Positions 48,796 to 61,556 of a DNA stretch of 64,000 nucleotides are shown one piece after another (position 1 is the first letter of the stretch; every line of letters starts with the position of its first letter). The stretch is from Bradysia coprophila (taxonomy: Eukaryota; Arthropoda; Insecta; Diptera; Sciaridae): NCBI RefSeq assembly GCF_014529535.1, contig NW_023503608.1:9846501-9910500 (forward strand), read 5' to 3'. Position numbers and translations under genes: made by a program. The notes beneath the pieces are model-generated. The model saw only the letters and a program-made list of their open reading frames with translations. It was not told where the DNA came from and searched no databases.

Positions 48796-49541
48796 TAAAT
48801 TGTGCAATTTAAAATTTAGGCGATATTTATAACAGTGACGTTCTTGCCAGGAGGAAAGGACAGCCAGTTCAGCTGTTGATAACGATCTTTACTAACTCAA
48901 TATCTACTCAATATCTCCTATCTGTTCTTGCCTATACTTTTATCATTATTTTACGTATGTAATACCGGCTGGTGCATTATTTATTATTAAAAAGTTTTAA
49001 TTTTGTGACTAAAAGTTGTATTAACTGCATCATGCCAAAACCCATTGTTTATCGACTGACACAGTTTTCATCGAATCGATATCCCTGGCTTGGTCATTCA
49101 AAGTCTATTTATAACTGTAACCATACTAGCTGTTGTTGAGATCTCGCCTGGTGTACACATTCGCGCAGGAACTGAGTTCAAAACTACACGGAGTGGAGAA
49201 ACTGAATCGCCAAGAAAAGACCTACATATCTCACATAGACAGAGATTCATCATCGTAACATTTCGACCTTTCCTTCCAACCCGTGTAGGTCTTTCCTCCA
49301 TCGTTCTGCAAAACAAGTCTAATTTCGCATATGTTACAGGACTCTGTCATCCGTTTTTCAATTACTCTAGAAACTTTCTGCCTCGTTCAGATTTTCTGGC
49401 GTTTGAAAATGGTGAGACATGAGACTCACATGACATTAACTATTTTATACTTACCAGCTACCGTCCAGCTGTGAGAAAACTGCAATCGATCAAAATTAAA
49501 CAAAGTTTCTCTAGACCAGGACCTGTACTTCCGCCAATTCT
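48796..49541. other. Convergent intergenic stretch between GORAB and COQ4
   Basis: Contains the 3' ends of both genes. Open frames on both strands at 49090-49422 overlap each other; neither has a recognised domain or splice partner, so no gene is called. Confidence 0.5.
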
Positions 49542-50556
49542 TTATTTCTGTACAGTCGCAGTAGGAACATTTAACAGACTAATATTCAACTCGCTTCTCA
49601 ACTCATCGATTCGTTGCGTCCATCGTTGTTCCCAATACACGGTCAGTAACGGTTTGGCTTTCCTCCCGCATTCTAGAGCCCATGGCAAATAATATTTAGT
49701 GTAGGACTGTCGTTGTCTGTGAGTAAAATTACAAAATAATTCAAATGACTTCAATTGTTTAACGATTGGACGTACTTTGGTCGCAGTCGCATTGCTCCAA
49801 AAACTGCTCCTCCATAACACATCGGTAGTCCTGTATTTAAAGCCTCCACCCATTTAACACTCACTTCTCCCAACATGTTTGTCGGCATGCCCAAAATGGT
49901 GTGCACCAAATCGTGACACTCTCGATATCTTGTCATTACGTAGGCTAATTCCGGATCGTCCATAAAACGTACGGGCATTCGTGAGTCAGGTGTTACGTGC
50001 TGTCAATAAAATGGTTTTCAAATCAATTCTTTCGCTTGCAAATGCGATTTGTCTCCAACTTACATTGTCATCCAAAAATTGTTTGTAATGAAATCCGAAG
50101 GTATCTTCCGGCAATTTACCTAGAGATTCCAAATCGATGTCATTAGAATTGATCCGAGGTTTTTCTGCCAATATTCGTTGACCTTCATCGCAACTTTTCA
50201 TTTGATCTAAAATACGATACAAGGCATCAGTTCCGGTTGTTTCGCCCAAACATGCTATCATGTCATGCCTGGAAATTATGCGAACTGTAAAAGACCAAAG
50301 CTTTTCATCGTTTTAAAATTAACCCAACCTGTGTGGATCGATCAACGATGCCAATGATGCTCCGGCACTTAAAAGTATTTTTTGAAATTGCGAAGCCGGA
50401 ATTCGATTTGATAAAAATTCTTTTGTAAATTTATCTGGTTCAATGAGTGGTTCTTGAGCGTCGTCTGCGGTTGTGGTGGTTGAAAAACGGTTGAGATGAA
50501 TTAGTGGTCGGCATGTTCTCTGAACTTTCGATAAAACCACAGCAGCAGATAAGGTT
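49542..50556 (-). CDS. Coq4: Ubiquinone biosynthesis protein COQ4, mitochondrial (first exon not found)
   Basis: COQ4 acts in coenzyme Q synthesis on the matrix side of the inner mitochondrial membrane; recent work gives it an oxidative decarboxylation role. Exons found: 50556-50329, 50268-50064, 49999-49776 and 49716-49542, phases consistent, about 277 codons. Visible marks are a basic, Thr-rich presequence-like start ([20 protein letters not shown]), [36 protein letters not shown], the metal-site motif [20 protein letters not shown] and [15 protein letters not shown]. The first exon begins after the acceptor TTTTTCAG in phase 2 and lacks ATG, so a tiny 5' coding exon must lie further upstream; I could not place it. 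AATAAA overlaps the stop codon. Confidence 0.9.
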
Positions 50557-50772
50557 CTGAAAAATATAAAGATTCAATTTAGAAGATCTACAATATTTGT
50601 ATAGTGGCCCCCAAAATTTTTGAGAAATTTTGGTGGATCCCTGAGGGATCTTTAATTTCTAACCGAGATCCCGTATTTTTTCTTGAAACGGATACCCATA
50701 CCAAAGTCTAGAAGACCTACCCCAGATATAGTTCAAAGAAATCAGAGTTAATGTAGTGAAAGACGAATTGGC

Positions 50773-50895
50773 TAATCATCTGCTATCGACAGGAAAGGCG
50801 AAAATGAAGATAATCCCCATTCAATAAGGTTTTATAATAAAATATGTTGTCAAAACACTTGAAGTAAAAGTTTAAACTAGAGAAGTACTAGACTG
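50773..50895 (+). repeat. Dispersed GAAGTA-family repeat, near full-length copy
   Basis: Head GCTAATCATCTGCTATCGAC, tail boxes TTGAAGTAAAAGTTTAAACT and AGAGAAGTACTAGACTGTAT, spaced as in the copy at 46483-46605. Confidence 0.75.
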
Positions 50896-52359
50896 TATGT
50901 TATTGTGGCGATGCTCGGCTCTAGCCGTTTCAAAACGGTTAAAAATTAAAGAAAACATTGAAAAATGTTACTCTTAAGTCGTCCTTACAATATTTTCGGA
51001 GTGATGATATTAAATTGCTGGGAATGCTGTAGACATATTAGATTAAGTGGCATGATGGTATGATTGCTTCATGTTGTTCCTTAAATGTTAGATCAGATCC
51101 ATTCCCAATCGACCTAAAGTTTCAATCGTTCTACACAACAAACATAATGTAGAAGGCAAAGTAGTCATACCATGGACTCCCAGGGTATTCTTCCAAATGT
51201 ATTCACACGGAAAAAAGTAAACTTCTATCTCATCAAGCTAACGAGTCTAGGAATTCCTTCAATGTTCGATTTGAAAACACAATTTAATTTCGTCGGCCTT
51301 AAAAACAAATTTCCGTGAAGTTACCTTTAAATTCCGGTTTTTTTTATTTGTCGAGAGAATATTTCTTTGATAGAATGAGTGTGTACCTTTTTTATAAGAT
51401 CCATGACCAATTTTTTACAGAAAATAATGTTCGTCAAGCGTTGATGGTTGAAAAGCTTCTCATCTTTAGAAAGGTTATTTATTCATTAAACAAATGGTGT
51501 ACCAAAGAAGTATTGTTTTTTATTCAAAAATGAATAAGTGTAAGAAGATATATTGGTTTTTCGACGGATCAATGATTTGAAATAAAGTCAAATTACGTTC
51601 ACATATAACCGAGAAACTTCCCAAATTCTTAAACGATCTAGTTTAAATAATCAAAATATCTTCATTCGTTTTAATTTACTTGACAATAACTACTGCTTCA
51701 TTCAACTATCATATATGAATAAAAGATATAAAACAAATAAGCAAAGCATACAGTCAAAAACGTAAACGGAGGAAGGAACTAATGAAACTCAAAACCATTA
51801 TACAACTCGTACATCATCAAAAAATGTTTTTGTACAATCTTCGTCTCATACGTAAATATTCGTAAATTCAGCATTAAAATATTGACGACTGAGCAATGAA
51901 GAAACATCGAAACACTGTATCACTGAAGGTCGATTAATGTGATGATGATATTTTTTTCACGGTCTTCTTTATTCACTGTGATCGGTTAATTAAGATTTTT
52001 TTATGCTTCGATGAAAAATACCTTTCCTTACCGATGATGTCAATATACAGACGAATATTCTGAACATTCCAATGCGATTCGTAATTAATAAGATGCAGTT
52101 CTGCATTTGCGGTGTACTATAAGAATTGACATTGTGCATACCTTTTTTACAGATGATAATTAACTTCTTTTGGAAAACGAAACTTAAGTGGAACAATAGG
52201 CATGTATTGATCACCTGAATATTTCTTTAGTTTTCCATTGCTACACCCTTACAATACAAAATCATCTGATCTTAGGACTTAACACAACTCAGTTTTCCTT
52301 TTTCAAAAAAAATGATTTTAATATACTTACTGTAACACTTAACGAGAACTAACTAAGTC

Positions 52360-52513
52360 CAGGGCTTATATCTGGGAATTTAATTATTAAAACTTACATA
52401 CAATTTTATCTACAAATACTGCAAAATTCCTTAAAAATCCTAAAATTTCTGAAGGAGATTTTAGGAATTTTTTAAGAATTTTGTGGAATTTTTAAGAATA
52501 AAATTCCTAACAA
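52360..52513. mobile_element. Degenerate hAT-type MITE
   Basis: The left end CAGGGCTTATATCTGGGAAT and the right end, reverse-complemented CAGGGCCTATTGTTAGGAAT, are imperfect inverted repeats. Flanks ACTAAGTC and AATAAGAC agree at six of eight positions, consistent with an aged 8-bp duplication. Internal AAAATTCCTTAAAAATCCT pairs with its reverse on the other arm. Confidence 0.65.
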
Positions 52514-53546
52514 TAGGCCCTGAATAAGACCCAGACTTTATAGTTCTCAACGGCTTAAGCAACTGTCATCATATTTCGCATTCAGTCGGAGCTGGAACGA
52601 TGCAACAAGGAACATAAACTCTTCGCCACAGCTAAGCGTTAAAATTCTATCTTTTGCTTCAGAATAAACAGGTTCGAAGACTAAGCTCAAAATTTAAAAT
52701 CGCTTGCACATAGCTACATACAGGAAATAGTAGAATTATAATCGTTAGTCAGTGGTTCATGAGGAGACGATAAAATTGGGGCATAAGTATCTAGTGTTTG
52801 GATGAATATTTATGTATCGTTTGGGCTAAGAGTTATTGAGGTGATTTTCTACGAGCAAATTAATTTCGAATTAAAATCGACTACCTGGGTAAAATCTACC
52901 TGCAGAACATTGATTGTCGATTGTCATGACTTGATTCTGGTTGTGAATTTGTAACATATGGAATTTTCTACTGAATTGAAATTCATCGATTTGATCTTGA
53001 AAAAGGTATCGAAACTATGTGTCTACGTTCAGTTCAACCATGTGACTTGCATTCATGTTTATCAAATTGTCTCTCGGTATTCTACTGATTTTTCATTCTC
53101 CACTCGAACAGTGATTTGATTTCGAATCTATGGAGAGAGAAAAAATGTTTTCAAGCGATAATAGAAAATATTGTCGTACAACAAATGGCCTTATCGAGTC
53201 GTGTAACTGAAACTGTAACAAGCTGATAACGACGAGCACAAAAATGGCACGATTTTTTTTTTGTTACAAAATATACTTCCGATTTATTACACTTAAAATA
53301 GTAATGAGTCTTGAGATGATATTATTAAAAAGAAGGTTACGCTTAGTATTTACAATTCATTTTACACACCGCTATAGTAGTCAAGCAATGGCATCAATGC
53401 ATCCCTTCAAATTGCGGGCGTGTTGTTAACATTAATATTTAACTTAAAACAACATTCGTTTCTTTTGTCTTGGCTTTGGCATGGCAAATACTCTAAAGTT
53501 TTTTTAGTTCCGAAATCTGTTGTCGAATCGATTGTCAAACTTATTG

Positions 53547-54545
53547 CTATACAACGTCCACCTTTTCCGGTGCATTACTTTTTCGCGACGAGTCTTTCCG
53601 CCGAAAAGTCACATATGTGTACAGCAAACTACCGAATACACTGATATTGATTCCGATGCTGTTCAACCAGGAAAATACGTAATCACCGCCAATGAACATT
53701 CCCAGATATGTCACGCAAATGTTCTTCAAACAGCCCACGATCGTTGTAGTCAATGCAGAATTGTACTGCGTGCATAAAATTGTGCTGTACGACAGAATGA
53801 AGCCCATGACACAACTCATCAGAAATTGAATTAGAAACAGTGGGTCGTGCCACGAGTCAAAAGCGTACACCTTATCAATATCACCAAGAACGTAGGCTCC
53901 CAACACGGATGGTAGTATCATGAATAGAGAATTGTAGTACATGAGACCATACTTTCCCATGTCAATGCTGTCCAATTTTTTCTTCACAAACACTCCATTG
54001 GCAGCTGTCAGGGCATTCGTTATCATCACATAAGTGTAGCCTTCCATGTTGAAAGTTAAATCGTCACTGGCTGCCAATAGTGCTCCGCCAATCATTGAAT
54101 AAACGCTAATCTGTACAGGTGTCGACGGTCGTACGCCCAATACTTTCAATTCCAAAATCATTGTCATCAGAATGGAGAATCGTCGTAATGCGGCAAACAT
54201 TGGTAAACTGAGCGCCTGTGTTCCACCCAATCCGAACATCATGTTACCCAAGTAGATCAATGGTAACGGGAATATTTTGCGGGCCGTGTCCCGTCCGAGA
54301 TCTGGAAACGACACAATTCCGAAACGTTTCGCAAAGTACAGCAATACGATGCAGGCTGTCATTTGACCAATGCTGAGCATCAAAAATGATGGAAAGTGAT
54401 AACTGGTGAGAACGGTTTTATTGACAACCGTAATCATAAACGATGCGACACCATAAAACACAGCACTTCCAACTTTTTTGAAATAAATTATTTGATTATT
54501 CGCTGCAATGTCATTATTTTCTATCAAGGCCGTTGTTGAACCCAT
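53547..54545 (-). CDS. frc: Nucleotide-sugar transporter of the SLC35D family (fringe-connection-like)
   Basis: Golgi/ER antiporter importing UDP-sugars (in Drosophila frc, UDP-GlcA, UDP-GlcNAc and others) for glycosaminoglycan and Notch glycosylation. A single uninterrupted exon of 332 codons from ATG 54545. About ten membrane segments follow a short cytoplasmic N-terminus. Family blocks are VVNKTVLTSYHFPSFLML, GLGGTQALSLPMFAALRRFS, NALTAANGVFVKKKLD, GKYGLMYYNSL and TTTIVGCLKNICVTYLGM, with a polar lysine-rich tail ending VDVV. Length fits the family (about 330-370). The coding region is intronless while neighbours have introns. The gene is divergent from SOSS-B across 2.1 kb. Confidence 0.88.
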   Translation of the reverse strand: MGSTTALIENNDIAANNQIIYFKKVGSAVFYGVASFMITVVNKTVLTSYHFPSFLMLSIGQMTACIVLLYFAKRFGIVSFPDLGRDTARKIFPLPLIYLGNMMFGLGGTQALSLPMFAALRRFSILMTMILELKVLGVRPSTPVQISVYSMIGGALLAASDDLTFNMEGYTYVMITNALTAANGVFVKKKLDSIDMGKYGLMYYNSLFMILPSVLGAYVLGDIDKVYAFDSWHDPLFLIQFLMSCVMGFILSYSTILCTQYNSALTTTIVGCLKNICVTYLGMFIGGDYVFSWLNSIGINISVFGSLLYTYVTFRRKDSSRKSNAPEKVDVV

Positions 54546-56656
54546 GTTTCCGTATGATGTGTTTTTTTTTCACTCACAGGTTAACACTTTTATCACAAAA
54601 TTTACTAGCACCGCCGTCTCAACATTAACTTCATATTTTGCCTAACGACCAAACTGGGCCACGTATAGTCGTTGTAATCTTTTTAACACGAACTACTTCT
54701 TGAGCACTTGAAGGAATTAAAATGATCATGCTCCCTCAAAAGTGGCCATCTTTGTTATTAGTTAGTTTGACATTCCCGGAAACATTCCGACTATTCTGCA
54801 CAATTTTATCAATTTTACTCCATCGACTGAACACTCAAACGTAATTTCTATTTCTGTTCATTCAGTTGACTTACCTGCTTAGTTGCATGGCTGATTCGTT
54901 GAAGGTCTTTTCTCGATTTTTATGCAAATTATTAAATAAAGATTAATCAAAACAAACACATCAATCAGCTGTTTAGAATCGTCCGTCACTTTTTTCACAG
55001 TCGTAGGTTGGCAGCGCTGACATAAAATAGATGAATGAAAATTTTGATTTGAACTGTCCACGAATTTAAATATGTTGGCGGTTTTACGGAGTAGAGTAAA
55101 TAGATTGTGAAAATTGTCATATATCAACGTTATCAACATCGGTTATTTGAGCTTCCAAATAAACAAAAACAATCACTTGTTAAGAAATTTTGACCTTCGA
55201 TCGTCCATTAAAATATTGTTGTGTAGTGACAGAAGTGACCGACTTGCCGACAGCATCAATCGTAGAGAGTCCTGTGAAATAGTGCTCAAATCCACAATCT
55301 ATAGTTTTCAAGAATATTTTATCTCAAACTAGAGATTATTAACCATTTTAGCGGTTCTAATAAACACTGGATAACTTAAGTCTTGATTTCCACTCCGCAA
55401 TTTGAATTTTTTAAATTTTTGCTTTGTTTACTTGACAGTTCGCTCTCTCACGGCTCTCACACGGAGTACTTTTTTTGAGTGGAAACCATACTTCAGACTA
55501 TCCTTTTGTGAGATAGTTAGAAAATTGTATGTCAGTTAGTCTCATTTCCACTTCGTTTTCTCTCCGTTTGCACTTTGAACAATAGAAAAGAAGCGTGGTT
55601 TTGGTTTAGCTAAACAGAGGCAAAACGGAGTGTTTTTTTTTGTAAGTAGAAATCAAGCCTTTGAAACCTATAAAACTATAGAAAAAGTCTGTCGGTTTGT
55701 GAGCATGGAACTTGGCTTACTTGAAATCTATATTCTATTGCAAGTACATTTTCACATTTAACTACCCAAAAACATGGTTTCAATCAACTGCTGACGATGC
55801 TCACGAGGACGAATAACATCGAAATTCGACAATTTGTTGAGTTTTAGATAATTTTATAAACTTTGAAGCAATCAATCTAGCCAGTCTGTGTTATGGTCTT
55901 ATTTGAGCATTTTATACATTATTATGAATAATGTCATGTTCTTAAGCTTCACTCACCCAAAAAAATGAAATTTTGGATGTACATTAAAATCGCCCAATTT
56001 CTACGAGTAACCAGTAGAAAGTACGTTTTGTATGTATAATTTACGGATGAGTAAACCATTCGTCTTATCGCGTTTTTGGTGGTTTTATCCGTACGTTGAT
56101 GTACACTTTATACGTACATTGTTGTACATTTAATCCGTACTTATTATGTGACAGTTCAACTGTCACAGTTGCAATTGTGATTTCTATTTTTCAACCAATT
56201 TGACCTCATTCCGCTCCTCAGATATCTTTTTTTCAATTATTTTCTTAGACAACAATAATTTTTGTTGGTTGAATTAAAAATTAAATGAAAATGTTAAAAA
56301 AATAATCTGACGCGGGTTTGATTGGAAATTACGCAGAGGGCAGCCACATCAAGAATTCATAACTTTGATCTGATGAGATCAAATCCGGTTCAAATCCATT
56401 AAAAACTTATTTTTTTTTATTTTTGCTTGTAATATTTTTTCAAAACTAAAAAACAGATGACATGATATGATACTTTTTTTGGGTGCGTATATCTATCATA
56501 TTACCACTATCACCGACGATCTCCGCTAGAATAACTAATAAATGGCAACACTGTTGCACGTCTGACAGCTGTCAATTTCACAACATTTTACTTTTACAAC
56601 CGTGACTGTATCAAACAATTTGAAAATTCAGGACTTCAATTTAATGCAAACAAATT
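54546..56656. other. Divergent intergenic stretch between SLC35D and SOSS-B
   Basis: No gene was recognised. It contains the MITE at 55387-55495, a second CTCCGTTTGCACTTTG-containing block at 55550-55650 with similar end sequences, and a run of GTACATT/GTACGTT motifs near 55960-56160. Confidence 0.5.
55387..55495. mobile_element. 109-bp MITE with TTTCCACTC ends
   Basis: It starts TTTCCACTCCGCAATTTGAA and ends GAGTGGAAA, so the last nine bases are inverted copies. Its inner blocks (GCTCTCTCACGGCTCTCACA, and CTTTGTTTACTTGACAGTTC) recur in opposite orientation at 132-219. Confidence 0.65.
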
Positions 56657-57365
<709 letters not shown>

Positions 57366-58437
57366 TTGGATTTTGGGATTGTTTTTAACATTGAACATTG
57401 GGAGTGATTTCGATGATGATGGCAGCCATACAACTACTGCATCATCCGCTAATTATCGTGGAAAAATAAATTTATTTCAAAGACAATGTCGAGATGTTAA
57501 ATTTATTCAAAAAAGAAATGTGGCAAAACAGAAGTGACTTTGTAACCTGTGCTACAGAGAATTCAAGAAACCGAGGTAAGAGAGTTCATTTATTTAGCGC
57601 GGTAATGCCAGTACAGGATTATTTCGCTCAGATCAGCTCTTTAGTGGCATTTTCGTATCTTCCATTGCACTATCATAGACGACTAAAGAATCCACTTGTA
57701 TAATTATGGGACTTATTACTCCTTTCGATCTAAGTACTTCCAAAAGATGGCTAAAAATTCTTTTAATGCTGGATTATACTTGGGATCTAGAGACTTCGGA
57801 AAACCTATCCTAGAACTACCCCACCAAGCATAAGTGTTAGTTGTTGTTTCATAATTATGAATCGTTTGATAAATGGTATCAGATTGTTGTATTGAGGATT
57901 ATTGAAGACACCCAAAAAATAATCCAATATTCTTTGTTGAACGGTTGAACCGCTGAGAAACAAAAACTTTAATTCATTAGTTTAAGCCGACACTTTGCCA
58001 CATCTGTCATATGTAACTGCATCCCCGGGAATCGAAACATTACCCCAATGGCACGAGCGTTGAAACTCACTTACCGGGGGCTTGGTGAGAAAAATAACTT
58101 ACTTAATTTGTGTGGATTCGTTTTGCCAAGTGTGCAGACTGCAATCACACAGGACAAAATATAGGCACGTAATCTACTATTAACGAGCACTTTAGACTAT
58201 GTCACAAACTTCCGGTAATATACGACCTTCATACGCCCTGATGAATAGCGGAAAATTTTAGTTGGAGATTTATGAGGATAAGAGAGCCTTGAAGAGAACC
58301 AAATGTATTTGAGAATCAATTTTAACTTACGTTGTCATCTATTCGCTAGAATAGTTAACCTGCTACTGACGACAAGCACATTTCCAGTAATACTATCGGG
58401 TCTATTACTACCATCGATCAAAGTATTTTTAATCGGT

Positions 58438-58552
58438 TGATTTCAGATCTTGTACTTCCATTTTTTATCATGTATTTTACTATATAAAGGTCCATGTTAC
58501 CCAGAGCTTGTCATTATTTTTATCGTCGTTATCGATAAGAGATGAATAGCCG
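58438..58552 (-). repeat. Dispersed GAAGTA-family repeat, uninterrupted reference copy
   Basis: Read on the minus strand: ATTCATCTCTTATCGATAAC, then GACGATAAAAATAATGACAA, GCTCTGGGTAACATGGACC, TTTATATAGTAAAATACATG, and finally ATGGAAGTACAAGATCTGAA. It shows how head and tail boxes are joined, and provides the empty site for the element at 42031-43553. Confidence 0.8.
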
Positions 58553-61114
58553 TGTGTGACAGGTTAAGGTCCTGTTTTCCTCATTCTGACAATTTTAGAT
58601 AACAAAAGTTTCAGTTAGAAGAGCGTGAACCAACTAACAATACTAAGGGGCGGTGGATACGCAGAATGAATTTCGATACCACTTCGATTTTGATTCAATG
58701 AGATTTTAGCTGGAAAAATATAGAAACTTCATCTGCTCGTTCTTCACTAAGGTAACTTAAGGAAAATCGCTGTGCTTATCTTGAGATACTATAACGTTGG
58801 GTTGGTTTACCGACTACTCTTTTTAACTCAAAATATGTATAGTTGAAAGCTGAAAGTCAATTTCTTATAAAGGTCATAAAGAACAATAAGTATTGGTTTT
58901 AATTGCCAATCTGTTATCGAAATGTGCTGAAGTGAAATTGTTTATGGCCAACAATGACAAAAATAATGATCTTTCGCTGTGACGTTGCGTAGTATTTGAT
59001 AATGTGGATGGTAAAACAAATGATTTTACTTCAATCTGTCGAAAATAACTTGTGGATCGAGTAACACATTCGATAGTGGTGATCGGTTGATATGCTTTCG
59101 CTGCATATATTTTTTGGAAACGAAATCCAGCCTTGGAAATTTTGTATTTCGACTAATTAGTAAATCACAAACAAAATTGCAAATTTACTCTCTTCTACGT
59201 CTCAGAAAAATAATTAAAATTTAAACTGTGTTTCTGGTAAATCTTACTTCGTTCGAAATTTGTATTTCAATTATCTCTTTGTAAAATTCATCTTTAACAC
59301 CTTCAAACATTATATACAATGCAAAACGGTTATAATATAACGATATGCCGTCCATAACATTCATTCGCTGGAACGAAAGACCTTTCGCATATAATTGTTT
59401 TCATTAAACCGAAATGGAATCATTGAAAATGAAAACATCTAAAATTAATCCAAAATTAATGATTAGTCAATCAATTTCATCAAGAACAAATAAATAATTT
59501 TGTCTATCGATAATTTGGTAATTGCCAGCAATTTTGTATTTAAATCTAAAATTGTTTCAAAATGTCAATTTTTTTTATGTTCTTGTGGATTCAAATAATA
59601 CAAAAAAAAAAAAAAACCGCGGCTAAACATGCAATAATGGGTGCCATTACCACAATTATTCTTTATTTTTGTTTTAATAAATCTTCAGTGTCATGCCAAG
59701 AATCACTTAGTCATCAAATCAATCGTCAAATCGTCAGAAAACGATTTAGCGGTTTTATAGTGATTTGTTTTGAAAAACTTGAAACAAGTTTATCGACTTA
59801 TATAGTCAACACTACTCGAATGTTAGTGTACTTAAAAGTATCGAGGGTCATATGTCATCTTCAGCGCATGTAACTTTATATCCACTACCCACTAGACCAA
59901 CTATGGAAATTCTATTGAGATTGAAGCACTTTAATTTTTCAATTAAACTTTTTTCTGGTTGTTGAGCAAACATTAATCGTTTTTTATACATAATCGCATA
60001 TCTCACTGCAACTTTTTTTTTGTTGATGTTGAACTGTAGGTATAGTCGGAACATTCGAAGGCCTAACTCACCGACAAATTAGCTTTTCTTTACTGAAAGT
60101 CCTCGTTTCCAAAATAAACGTTTGCTGCTTCTGTAACAATGTGTTATTCTATATCAGCCAAAAATCTGAACAATTTAAAGTATCATGTTCAACGATCAAA
60201 TCGTTATTTACCAATTTATTATTTGTTGTATGTACTTAGCGGTTAGATCTTAGTTATGATGCTAATTTTCTAGGTAATAGATCCCATGTGTAAATAATTA
60301 GAGTTTATGTTCATTGCAACAATCTTATAACCATCATCATGCCGATGGAGAGCTAAACATAAAAACAAATTTGGGTAAATAAGCCAATGTAATTGTTGGA
60401 AATTTTTTTATTTCTGTGTAAATTTGTTGGTTTTTGAATAACTTAACTTTGATTCCAATTCCAATGATGCTAAGTATTTGGCAATTGAAGTGCTGATTAT
60501 TATACGAGTGAATTAACAAGTCACGGTCGCGGCTCCAAGATTACTCTTTGACAATTTTCTAAATATTCTGATTACCTAAGAGGTTCCAAACGTTAGGGTA
60601 TTTACTGAGTATGTTGAGAGGGAGTTGAAACTATTCATTCTGTCTGATTTATAAAAAAAATGTAAAAAAAGAAATATAGGATGATATTTTCGGAATCCAA
60701 AAATGCTAAAATTTACCTTGTAACAGATTCATCCGAGATTAGCTCATATTTGATTAATCTGGGATATGGGAACTCCAAATGTAACAATCCCTGGAATGTT
60801 CAAAAATTCTTCAATTCCCGAGAAAAAGACGGAAATCTGTAACGTCTCAGAGTTCTACTAAATCACCGAAATATGAAACCTACAGGATTCCCTCGAAAAA
60901 TACGTAATCTCGTCCAAGTCCTATCAATTGCAAAGGTGCTTAAATTTACAATACTTGACATGGATTCGATTTAATAAATAAGCCAATAAAAAGATGCTGT
61001 ACTTGTGCCAAGACCAAGATAGAAAATGGAAATAAAAAATTGTTCACGACTACATTAGACATACAACAATAACTATCAACACAGGACGGGAAGTAGGGGT
61101 ATTGTCTGTTTTTA

Positions 61115-61165
61115 CATATAAATAGATGTGATCAGGTGCGGCGTCTAACACAGTGATTTCAGTTT
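61115..61165 (+). promoter_or_regulatory. Core promoter of the small secreted protein gene
   Basis: A TATA box (CATATAAATA at 61115-61124) is followed by ATCAGG (61131) and TTTCAGTTTC (61156-61165), arthropod initiator-like sequences, ahead of the ATG at 61207. Spacing to the second (about 40 bp) is a little long, so the exact start is uncertain. Confidence 0.45.
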
Positions 61166-61206
61166 CATTTGAATTATCTAATATATTCTCAAATTTGTTT
61201 GCCGCT

Positions 61207-61556
61207 ATGAAGTGTTTAATATATCTCGCTATAATTGCGGTTGCTTCTGCTATGCCTCAGCAAATAGGCTTCCAATATCTGGATGAAGCAATCAGACAAG
61301 CACAAAGTGAACAGAAATTCGAATCAGACGCGGTTGTTATTGATGTGAGTTGTTACAAATAATTGAGGAAAGAGATCTGGATGAAATTCTTTTTTTTAAT
61401 TTCTTGGAGCAGATGAAACCTAGCATCGAGGTATATGCTCGTGAAAATATTCCCGCTTCTGAACGGATTTCGCTACAAGAAATATTGGCACAACATTTAC
61501 CCAGTGAAACAATAGCCGATTTGCAAGGACGCATCGATAGAATTGCTCGTAAATAA
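61207..61556 (+). CDS. Small secreted protein of unknown function
   Basis: Not recognised. Two exons, 61207-61344 and 61413-61556, encode 93 aa. The signal peptide MKCLIYLAIIAVASA is followed by a helical, charged mature peptide of about 78 residues (FQYLDEAIRQAQSEQKFESD..., IPASERISLQEILAQHLPSE...) without cysteines. The donor GTGAGT at 61345 and acceptor GGAGCAG at 61412 make a 68-nt phase-0 intron. A TATA box lies upstream and AATAAA signals at 61555 and 61565. The style (TATA promoter, tiny secreted product) suggests high tissue-specific expression, for example in gut or salivary gland, but this is inference. Confidence 0.75.

Larger units (their letters stand above)
50557..53546. other. 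Intergenic stretch between COQ4 and SLC35D
   Basis: About 3 kb with no recognised gene, apart from the undetected first COQ4 exon expected near its left end. It holds a near full-length dispersed-repeat copy (50773-50895) and a hAT-type MITE (52360-52513). Confidence 0.5.
57366..61206. other. Gene-poor intergenic stretch
   Basis: About 3.8 kb without a recognised gene. Two copies of the dispersed repeat lie at 58438-58552 and about 58908-59035. Open frames such as 59562-59873 are low-complexity and lack splice partners. Confidence 0.5.

Noticed and set aside
49090-49422. 110-codon plus-strand frame and 72-codon minus-strand frame
   Set aside because: Mutually overlapping, no recognised domain and no consistent exon partner.
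59562-59873. 103-codon open frame with a hydrophobic start
   Set aside because: It depends on a poly-A run coding lysines, with no promoter, splice partner or family resemblance.
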